DNA of 64,000 nt from Platynereis dumerilii (lineage: Eukaryota > Annelida > Polychaeta > Phyllodocida > Nereididae): assembly GCA_026936325.1 (NCBI GenBank), contig JAPTHN010000001.1:2542001-2606000 (forward strand), read 5' to 3'. A model generated the notes under the pieces. It saw only the letters and a program-made list of their open reading frames with translations. It was not told where the DNA came from and ran no database searches. Position 1 is the stretch's first letter, and every line of letters begins with the position of its first letter. A program made the position numbers and the translations under genes. Of the stretch, positions 51,341-61,872 are shown in pieces.

Positions 51341-51899
51341 AAGGACTATGACCATCACTCCACCAGTCAGTAGATGGTGATGAGTTCATTGTCCATCATG
51401 GTTATTTTTCAGGATTATTTCTTTTTTAATTTTCTCTAGAATGCCATGGGACCTGTCCATCTTATACTGTAATGTCAAAGGCAAATTATAATCTGCCTTT
51501 GGTAGTGTCCCATAGTATCCCAAACTTGAGTTTCAGATGACAAGGCATTACTTTTTGCGCATGAAATTATTTGTAAACAGTCACACTCCAGGGCCGCAGT
51601 GTAGGCTGGCTAGATTTCTTGGGGGGGGGAGGGTACAGGGGATGGGGGTACATTCTGATCCGAAAGCACACTGATCCGAGAAAAATGCCGAAACTATATA
51701 CTCTCAATATCACCGGCACAAGGCAAGACACGGCCATTGTCACCGCAATGAATGACCTATAACAAAGTCTGTAGCAGCGTATCTTTTGCACGAATAAATT
51801 ATAAAATTTGGTTGTCAGAGGGCAAGGCATTGTAAGTTGCCTTAGTCACAATAAAGAAAGTTGCATTACATGATCTGTTGGGTTCGAATCAATCATATA

Positions 51900-54800
51900 C
51901 ATGACATAAATGTCGAAAGGCAAATCATTTTTAGTCACTATGGTCACATCAATGAATGTCACATTAAAAAGTCTGTAGAATTGTGTGTGTGGAACCAGCA
52001 AAATTATAAAATTAACTGTCAGAATGCACGGTATTGTTCAATTACCATAGACAAAGCAAATAAAGTTGTATTAGATGGTCTGTTAGTTTGGAGTTGGTCA
52101 CATACTTTATTTCAGTATCTAGACAAGTCATTATTTAGTCACCATAGTCACAGTAATGAATGTCACATTACAATTAAAATTTAGGTGTCAGAAGGGAAGG
52201 AGTTATTAGTTGCTACAGACAAAGCAAATACAGTTTTTATTATATTGTCTGCTTGTTGGGAATCAGTCCCATACATTATATCAATATCGGAAGGCAAGAC
52301 ATTATTCAGTCACCAAAGACTAAGTCTAATTGTATGTCTGGCACCAGTTGAAATTAAGTGTCTAGGATGAGGTATAACTTAGTTATTATTCAATTTGGAA
52401 TTAGTCCATATGCTTTTCTTTGTATCGAAAGGAAATACATTATTAATTTTAGTCATCATAGTCACAGGAATGAATATAACATTACAAGGACTGAGGAGTA
52501 TATGTTTGGCACCAGTAAAATTCTAAAATATGGGTGTCAGAAGGGAAGACATTATTAGTTATCATTGTCACAATAAAGAAAGTTGAATAACACGGTTTCT
52601 TCGGTTGCAATCAATCACTAGTTAATGTAAATATAAAAAGGCAAGTTATTTTTAGTCACCATAGTCACGGGAAAGAATATCACATTACGAGGTCTGTAGG
52701 AGTGTATGTTTGGCTCAAGCATAATTGAAAATGTTGACGTTAGAAAGGAAGAAATTATTAGTTATCAAAGTCATAATAAAGAGTGTTACATAACATAGTC
52801 CGTTGTATTGCAATTTATCAAATAGTTGATGTAAATAGCAAAAGGCAAATTACTTTTAGTCACCATATAGTCGCAGGAAAGAATATCACATTACAAGGCT
52901 CGTAGGGTTGTATGTTACACAGCAACATATGTTTGGTACCTGTAAAATTCTAAAATGTTGGTGTCACAGGAACGAAAATTACATTACAAGGTCTGAGGAG
53001 TGTATGTTTGGCTCAAGTATAATATGAAAATGTGGGTGTCAGAAAGGAAGGAATTATTCAATCACCACAGTCACAGCAATTTCAGATGGTCTGCCATATG
53101 GAATTAGTCACATACTTCTTTCAAATTGAAAAGTAAGTTATTTTTAGTAGTGATGCACGGATAGTGAAAATAGCCGGATCCATAGCGGATACTGAATAAT
53201 CTGGCAACACCAAACTTCAGATACCGGATATTAACCAGATAGTTGGAACCAGATAGCAAACATGGAAAAAGGAAGATGTTAACTAATGATAAATATTTTA
53301 ATCTGAGAGCCAAGAGATATCATGTCCAGCAGGGGATTGTTCCTCTGATTGAATCTTTTTCGATATGTTCTGTAACTGAATTAAGAATTTTAAAGAAGGC
53401 TACATATTGTGTTTTTGACTCGTTATTAAAGTTTTTTTAAGCTTTTTACTTATTTTCGAGTATCCCAGACAGAAAGGAAGAAATTATTAGTTATCATAGT
53501 CACACTTAAGAAAGTTGCATAACATGGTTTCTTCGTTTGCAATCAATCACATAGTCAATGTAAATAGCAAAAGACAAGTAATTTTTAGTCATCACAGTCA
53601 CAGGAATAAAAATCACATGACAAGGGCTCGGGTATAATTAAAAAATTTTGGTGTCAGAAAGGGAGAATTATCAGTTATCATAGCTACAATAAAGAAAGTT
53701 GAATTACATGGTCAGTTGGGTTGCAATCAATGACATGGTAAATGAAAATAGCTGAAGGCAAGTGATCTTTTAGTCACCATAGTCACCGTAGGCCTAATAT
53801 AAGTTTGGTACAAGAAAAATTATAAACATTTGGGTGTCAAAAATGATGGTATAATCAGTCATCATAGTCACAATAAAGAAAGTTGAATTACATGGTCAGT
53901 TGGGTCGCAATCAAAGACAAAGTTAATGTAAATAGCAACAGCCAAGTGATCCTTTAGTCACTATAGTCAACTTTGGCCTAATTGATGTTTGGTACCAGCA
54001 AAATTCTAAAAATGTGGGTGTCAGAAGAGATGATATCATCAGTCATCAAGAAAGTTGAATTACATGGTCAGTTGGTTGCAATCAATGACAAAGTTGATGT
54101 AAATAGCTGAAGGCAAGTGTTATTTTAGTCACCATAGTCACAGTAGGCCTAATATAATGTTTGGTACCAGCAAAATTCTAAAAAAGTGGATGTCAGAAGA
54201 GATGATATCTTCAGTCATCATAGTCACAATAAAGAAAGTGAAATTACCTGGTCAGTTGGGTTGCAAAAACGACTTAAGGTAAATAGCTGAAGGCAAGTGA
54301 TCTTTTAGTCACCATAGTCACCGTAGGCCTAATATGTGTTTGGTACCAACAAAATTCTAAACATTTGGGTGTCAGAAATGATGGTATCATCAGTCATCAT
54401 AGTCACAGTAAAGAAATTTGAATTACATAGTCAGTTTGGTCGCAATAAATGACAAAGTTAATGTAAATAGCAAAAGCCAAGTGATCCTTTAGTCACCATA
54501 GTCACCGTTGGCCTAATTAATGTTTGGTAACAGCAAAATTCTAAAAAGATGGGTGTCAGAAGAGATGATATCGTCAGTCATCATAGTCACAGTGAAAGTT
54601 AAATTACATGGTCAGTTGGGTAGAAATCAATGATGCAGTTAATGAAATAGCTGAAGTCAAGTGATCTTTTAGTCACCATAGTCACAGTGTGCCTAATATA
54701 TGTTTGGTACCAGAAAAATTCAAATAATGTGGTTGTCAGAAGAGATGACATATAATCAGTCATCATAGTCACAATAGTTGAGTTACATGGTCAGTTGGGT

Positions 54801-57075
54801 TGCAATCAATGACATAGTAAATGAAAATAGCTGAAGGCAAGTTATCTTTTAGTCACCATAGTCACCGTATGCCTAATATAAGTTTGGTACAAGAAAAATT
54901 ATAAACATCTGGGTGTCAAAAATGATGGCATAATCAGTCATCATAGTCACAATAAAGAAGGTTGAATTACATGGTCAGTTGGGTCGCAATCAAAGACAAA
55001 GTTAATGTAAATAGCAACAGCCAAGTGATCCTTTAGTCACTATAGTGACTATAGGCCTAATAAATGTTTGGTACCAGCAAAATTCTAAAAATGTGGGTGT
55101 CAGAAGAGATGATATCATCAGTCATCAAGAAAGTTGAATTACATGGTCAGTTGGTTGCAATCAATGACAAAGTTGATGTAAATAGCTGAAGGCAAGAGTT
55201 ATTTTAGTCACCATAGTCACAGTAGGCCTAATATAATGTTTGGTACCAGCAAAATTCTAAAAAAGTGGATGTCAGAAGAGATGATATCTTCAGTCATCAT
55301 AGTCACAATAAAGAAAGTGAAATTACATGGTCAGTTGGTTGCAAAAAAGACTTAGTTAAGGTAAGTAGCTGAAGGCAAGTGATCTTTTAGTCACCATAGT
55401 CACCGTAGGCCTAATATGTGTTTGGTACCAACAAAATTCTAAACATTTGGGTGTCAGAAATGATGGTATCATCAGTCATCATAGTCACAGTAAAGAAATT
55501 TGAATTACATAGTCAGTTTGGTCGCAATCAATGACAAAGTTAATGAAATAGCTGAAGTCAAGTGATCTTTTAGTCACCATAGTCACAGTATGCCTAATAT
55601 ATGTTTGGTACCAGAAAAATTCTAAAAATGTTGATGAAAATAGCTGAAGTCAAGTGATATTTTAGTCACCATAGTCACAGTATGCCTAATACATGTTTGG
55701 TACCAGCAAAATTCTGAATATGTGGCTGTCAGAAGAGATGATATCATCAGTCATCATAGTCACAATTAAGAAAGTTGAATTCCATGGTCAGTTGGGTTGC
55801 AAAAAAAGACATAAATAATGTAAATAGCTGAAGGGAAGTGATCTTTTAGTCACCATAGTCACAGTTGGCCAAATATATGTTTGATACAGGCAAAATTCTA
55901 AAAATGTGAGTGTCAGAAGAGATGATATGATCAGCCATTGTAGTCACAATAAAGAAAGTTGAATTACATGGTCAGTTGGGTAGCAATCAAAGACATAGTT
56001 AATGTAAATGGACGAAAGGCAAGTGATATTTTAGTCACCATAGTCACAGTGTGCCTAATGTATGTTTGGTACAGGCAAAATTTGAAAAATTTGGGTGTCA
56101 GAAGAGATGCAATCAATGACACAGTAAATGAAAATAGCTGACGGCAAGTGATCTTTTAGTCACCATAGTCACAGTATGCCTTATATATGTTTGGTACCAG
56201 CAAAATTCTAAAAATGTGGGTGTCAGAAGAGATGATATCATCAGTCATCATAGTCACAATTAAGAAACTTGAATTCCACGGTCAGTTTGGTTGCAATCAA
56301 TGACATAGTTAATGTAAATAGACGAAGGCAAGTGATCTTTTGGTCACCATAGTCACAGTGCGTCTTATACATGTTTGGTATAGGCAAAATGCTAAAAATG
56401 AGGGTGTCAGAAGAGATGATATGATCAGTCATTGTAGTCACAATAAAGAAAGTTGAATTACATGGTCAGTTGGTATGCAATCAATGACATAGCCTACTTA
56501 ATGTAAATGGACGAAAGGCAAGTGATCTTTTAGTCACCATAGTCACAGTGTGCCTAATATATGTTTGGTATAGGCAAAATTCTAGAAATGTGGGTGTCAG
56601 AAGAGATGATATCATCAGTCATTATATACACAACAAAGAAAGTTGAATTACATGGTCAGTTGGGTTGTGAAAAAAGACATAGTTAATGTAAATAGCTGAA
56701 GTGAAGTGATCTTTTAGTCACCATAGTCACAATAGGCCTAATATATGTTTGGTACAGGCAAAATTCTAAAAATGTGAGTGTCAGAAGAGATGATATCATC
56801 AGTCATCATAGTCACAATAGAGAAAGTTGAATTACATGGTCAGTTGGGTAGCAATCAAAGACGTAGTTAATGTAAATATCACAAGGCTATAATGTGTGTG
56901 GGTTTGCAATCAGCAAAATTCTCCAAAAAGCCAGACGAGTTATCACCAGAGTCACAGTACTACATGTAACATGTAGTCATATGTGACATTTCATGGACTA
57001 TAGGTTTAGAATCAGCCATGTTAACACTGATAACGCAATATTTAGTCACCAAAGTCACAGAAAAGAAAGCCAACA
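51900..57075. repeat. Satellite-like array with paired GTCAC words, about 25 units
   Basis: Nearly every unit has TTTAGTCACCATAGTCAC, a TTTGGTACCAGCAAAATTCT word, GGGTGTCAGAAGAGATGATA, CATCATAGTCACAATAAAGA and TTACATGGTCAGTTGGGT. Period is about 205 bp in the first seven units (51900-53060) and about 183 bp from 53770. Blocks from 53700 and 54780 repeat each other at about 1078 bp, a six-unit higher-order repeat. Confidence 0.88.
53140..53465. repeat. Foreign segment interrupting the array
   Basis: About 325 bases without GTCAC units split the array. It begins TAGTGATGCACGGATAGTGA, which resembles hAT-type transposon ends, and has several GGATA words. No matching inverted end was found on the right, so a decayed or truncated insertion is inferred. 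Confidence 0.4.
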
Positions 57076-57699
57076 TTTATAAGTGTAATTGACTTTGGTA
57101 TGATGGGAGGTTTACAATAGACAATAGTGTGAGAGGGGGTATGGGGGAGAATCTCTCTGCTCTACTGAAAAAAATCTGGTGATTTGAAAAGTACATATAT
57201 TCATTCATTTACTGATACTTTCACACTTGAAATATTGACTCCATAACTGTTTCTGTTACTGTATGTCGTGGGGGGTTAAAAGCGTCATCATTGTGATTGT
57301 TCTATTATTCTGCAACACAACATGTATTTCCCTGATTTTTTCAGCCGATGCCCAATAGGTTTGAAGGGTATATAGGGAAGAATTTGAAAATGTCTGGCAA
57401 TACAGGTTCAAGCCACATCCTAATGGACTAAGTTTACATATATCTTAACTAGCTTAACCTGAGGATTTGAAATATAGGCTAAAAGCTGTCTGTAGATCTT
57501 CATTATGTTTAAAGAATATTTGAATCACAGCATAATTAACTTTTGTATTAATCCCTTTCGCTACTTGTTCACCAGACAATCATTAAATAGGCAACAAAAA
57601 AAAGGATTTTAAAAGAGGGTCATGTAATCCAAGGTGTACCTAGAAAATAAAGATATGAGCTGATTGAGTATCGAAAAAAAAATACCGTTAAATACACAC

Positions 57700-57840
57700 A
57701 GAAACTTACTCTGGTGTAGGAATGTCGTACGTGGGGGGGCGGGTTACATAAAACTATGGGATTTTATTATTTTTACATTAAAATCTACAGGCCTGGGGGG
57801 GGGTTGAGCCCCTAAATCCCCTGCCCCCTCTGAATACGCT
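57700..57840. repeat. G-run repeat block
   Basis: GTACGTGGGGGGGCGGG and CTGGGGGGGGGTTGAGCCCC with a C-rich end (CCCCTGCCCCCTCTGAATAC). Similar G-rich ends occur at 23488 and 51620, so it is probably a piece of an interspersed element. Confidence 0.4.
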
Positions 57841-58249
57841 TCTGCTGAGACATGCATAGCTAGTCTGTCATTGTAATAGATTATAGCCACAATATTTAGA
57901 ATAATACAGTCACAATGATCACTCTAATATCATCTTAAGCTCACAAGTTAAATTTTCGCATTGCATGTGTTGAGCTGAGCTATCAGACAGAAAGATAAAT
58001 TATTAGCTGGTTGCTGTGTTTGAAACAGTTGCAAAATTGTCAGACACACGTGGTATTAGACTTAGAATATTACATTTTCTAATTTAAATCACTGGATATT
58101 GGATTTTGTTATATTTGGTACTGGCTCTCTGCCTGAGATATTAGTACTATTCAGCGCAACAGAAGGACAATGCCAATAGCTTGGATTATCACTTTAAAGG
58201 TGGAAGTTTTTGGAATCGAAACATGCATGGAGAAATCAGTTACTCACAA

Positions 58250-58680
58250 AATAATTCACACAAGCACAGTGACAAAATGCTCTTATGTCACTTTTTCAAT
58301 AGTCACACCAAGACGTGACAGTCAGCTTTCGGATCTTTGCCCCCTCAAAAACAATATTGTGGAATATTTTTCAAAAATCACCTGATATTTTTTATTGTGC
58401 CTCAAGGCATGTAAGAGATGGTGTGAAATATTGATTCTCGCTGTGGGATGTTCTGGACAAAAATGCAAGCCTTTCAAGTAATAAACCGGGGACTTTTTAA
58501 AACTAATTTTTTTTTTTTTTGCCTCTTACAGTGGAAACTCTGATTAACAGAGTCATTTTATTTTTTTCTGATAGCCCTGTCTCAGTTCTTTCCGAAAAGA
58601 CATAACCCATGGAAATTGGATTATTCACTTTTATGCGGTGACCATTTTAGTTTTTGCCCCACTTTTCAAATAAATGCCTA
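58250..58680. repeat. Terminal module, inner copy
   Basis: Shares with the outer copy, in order, TATGTCACTTTTT and AATAGTCACACCAAGACGTG, TTTTTCAAAAATCACCTGAT, CCTCAAGGCATG, GGGGACTTTTTAAAACT and the end CCCCACTTTTCAAATAAATG. It ends in the same motif as the element terminus. Confidence 0.8.
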
Positions 58681-59227
58681 CATGCGTTCGAAGGTCATTT
58701 TTACTCTGTATTTTTTTATTTTTCCCTCTTGTGGCAGTTTAAGCAAACAAATAAATAAAACAATTAATTAATAAATCACTTTTGAATTCATTCAATTGAC
58801 TGGCTGGAGTGAATTGCATTTTACATGAAGAGGTCTGACTTCTTTGAAAAAGCAATCAGCAGCCAATGCCAATTGACAGACTGGGGTGTCTGAATTGCCA
58901 GAATTGCAATTAAGATCTTTCAATTGAATGGAAGGAAACTCGCCCTTTGAAAGCTAATTGCTGAACATGACAGTCACTGTAAAATCACCACAGTCACAAA
59001 GAAAGGTCACAATGATCACTGTGATGTTCCTGGAGGTTGGACTTAGTCATTTTGGACAATTTCTTACTAGCGTGAGGTACGTTACACGAACTATTACGGT
59101 CGTTACATCACTTTGAGGGGTCACTGCTCTGTTAATAATGACAATAGGAATGTAATTTGACTTTTCCAAGTAAGATGGGACCTAGTGCTACAAAAATAAA
59201 ATATATTGGCGTGGGTTAATGTGGTTT

Positions 59228-59652
59228 TAGTGGTGAGAAAATACACTTATATCACTTTTTGGATAGTCACACCAAGGTGTGACAGTTGGCTTTTTGATCT
59301 TTTTGCCCTGAAAACCAAAGGTAGACCATTTTTCAAAAATCACCTGATATTTTTTTGTTGTACCTCAAAGCATGACAGATCAGATAAAATGTTTGTTTTT
59401 GTTATTGGCTGTATGGGGAGAAAATGCCAGCCTCTCAAAATAGGGTCTAAAAAACGGGGACCTTTTAAAACTCCATTTTTGATCATTTTTGAGCCTCTTT
59501 TAGTGAAAACATGGATTAGAAGTATCTTTATATTTTTCTTTGATAGTCCTATCCCTGTTCTTTCAGAAAATTCATAAACCAAGGTAATTGGATAATTCAC
59601 TGCCGGGCAGTGACTGTTTTAGTTTTGGCCCCACTTTTCAAATAAATGCCTA
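59228..59652. repeat. Terminal module, outer copy
   Basis: Second copy of the ~430-bp module, ending in the right terminal inverted repeat. The short frames in both copies give a similar peptide (SIVTPRRDS, WIVTPRCDS), but stops elsewhere make non-coding DNA more likely. Confidence 0.8.
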
Positions 59653-60734
59653 CTTGTGTCTGGAAATGGATCTTGGAAGATATTTCAGGCAGAACTCGTG
59701 CAGCTCGTTCTAAAAATAGAAGACAGCAGATTCCACACATCAGTGCCTCACTATTGGTCAGTAAGTAATTGATATTGCGTAATCAATAGCTACATGCCTG
59801 ACTCTGTCTTTGATTATATTGCGCACATGTGTATTTGATGATAATTCCATTGGGTTTGACTTGGCAGGCCAATGTCACTGGCATGTTATTGAAATCCATT
59901 CATTCATTATGGCATTCATGTATGTATGGGAGTAATCTTTATTTTAAGGTCTTATTTTTATTTTTATGTGTTATTTTTAGCCCAGATAAAAAGCTAACTA
60001 TGGATGTATATTAATTCAGTATTTTTCTGGAACGGTTAATTACTTTTTTTCTTGCACCTTCAATTAGCTCACCTGTAGGCCTAATTGGCAATTATATACC
60101 TGTCAAGAACATCTTATATCATGTACACCATGGCTATTAATTAGTAGGAGATTAAGGCAGATTTTTGAAAAATTCTCTGAATAAATGTAATTTAACGTTT
60201 AAGAAAACTGTATTTAAAAAAATAGTCAATTCTTTCCATGCTTGACTATAATATCTTCTACTCTCTCTTTTTTTTTCTTCTTTTTTTTTTTTTTAAATTT
60301 TAGTTCTAGTTTTTCTTATTTGATTCAATTTGTCTGTGTCGTGATTTGCAGAAAGTCAGACTATAGAAAATGTCACATTGAATATTGACTTACAAACTGA
60401 AAAATGTGTTGATGGTACCATACTAGATCTTGTATCTCTAGAATTTTTAGTTGCGTAGAGCTTATTGAACGTGATTCTTGCTGTTATCATCAAATTAATT
60501 TGCATAATTATATATGTTTTATTTTATTTATCGAACATCAATTTGACTATATTATTATATTATGAGTCAGCCTGGCTCACAAAAAACAAAACCAAAAAGT
60601 ACGAAAAAAGTAAATTAAAAAAAGCCATAGATTTCTGCAATAAAAAATGACACGTGTCAAAATTATGAAATGGATTTAGACTAAAAAAAAGAACCTGCCT
60701 CTTTTACATCTATATCTTTTTTTATCTGTCAGTT

Positions 60735-60736
60735 TG

Positions 60737-60803
<67 letters not shown>
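60735..60803. repeat. CTAT microsatellite
   Basis: About 17 uninterrupted TATC units. Likely polymorphic in length. Confidence 0.95.
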
Positions 60804-60804
<1 letters not shown>

Positions 60805-61850
60805 CACTGGATATTAACCCAAACAAAATATCACTTTCAAAGTATATTTGATTTTAAAATTTAACTGCACATTATATTTTACTTGTGATACATTGAACTG
60901 TGATATTCTCTTGCTCAGATCTGATCTTGTTTTAATGACAGTAATGTGACACTGCCATTGTGTAAAACAATATCCTCCCAATGACTGTATGTTGCCTCAC
61001 TCAATTTGTTGTTTATCTCTTTATTGTGAATAGGTTATGTTTGTTGAAGTTGTTTAACAACAAAGAAGAGTAAATGTAGGATATGCAACATATGGGATAA
61101 TGGGGTAATCGATAGAGGAAACAACAATTGATAGAGGGCTGGATGTACTATCATGGTAGGCTATATGAAACAAGAATCAACAATATATTGATGTTCAAAG
61201 TGGTGTGATAAACTCTCAGCAAGTTGTATACAGAATCAAAAGAATCAAATTCCAAAAGTTTTAGTATGGTAGAAGAAGTTTAACGAACAGAGAAAATGAG
61301 AAATTAAAAATAATATGTACGACTTCTGCAGAAAAATGAACAAAAATAAATTTCGAATGATATTTACATTTTTCAAAATAAAAATGAGAGTATTTAAATC
61401 TAGTCATTTTTTTAGGGCGATGCACAGGCCAATCGCTGTTATGTATTGTAATACTTTCTTTCTTTGCAAGGAGCCCTCAGTATGTTCATCACCCCTGAAA
61501 GAAAATCAGCCAACAGGTGTGCAAAAACGTCATCATAGTATGGGCAGAAGCACTTCCAAGAAATACAGAAGAATCCCAATTTAAGGCCACATCTTTTTAT
61601 GCAATGAAGAGAATGCACACCTGAAACTGGATATATTATCTTTCTTTTATGCTGAATAACACCCCTCTAATGTTAGTGCAGCTAACCAGGCTATAAAAGC
61701 TGCATAAAAACCTTTTTTAGTCTCAGTTAAATGCATGCACTACTGTATTAGCTGTTTTTGTTGCATCAGCATGTGACCCTTCTTCTTGTGACCCACTTTT
61801 TCCTATGTGCAATGAAGCGTGGCAGTGGGAGATTTAGGGCTTTTTGCTTA

Positions 61851-61872
61851 AGCCTTAAGAGCTCTTAAGGCT
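61851..61872. repeat. 22-bp perfect palindrome
   Basis: The 22 bases are identical to their own reverse complement, centred on the SacI-like GAGCTC. No neighbouring structure explains it. Confidence 0.9.

Larger units (their letters stand above)
50409..59651. mobile_element. 9.2-kb TIR-bounded element filled with tandem arrays
   Basis: Thirty bases at 50408-50437 (TAGGCATTTATTTGAAAAGT, then GGGGCCAAAA) recur inverted at 59623-59652. ACTT stands just outside both ends (50405-50408, 59652-59655), which fits a 4-bp target duplication. Inside, in order: three ~300-bp repeats, a G-rich patch (51600-51660), about 25 units of a 180-205 bp repeat, a partly unique part (57100-58150), and two copies of a ~430-bp module, each ending in the terminal motif. 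No transposase-like frame: the longest open frame, 123 codons at 59206-59577, is part of the repeated module. Read as a large non-autonomous DNA transposon of unknown superfamily. Confidence 0.65.

Noticed and set aside
51900-57075. CRISPR array
   Set aside because: The units are whole 180-205 bp tandem repeats with diverged interiors, not short identical repeats with unique spacers, and the context is a eukaryotic genome.
59206-59577. 123-codon frame in the outer terminal module
   Set aside because: It overlaps a repeated DNA module. The sister copy keeps only part of the frame, so similarity comes from DNA duplication and not from a protein under selection.
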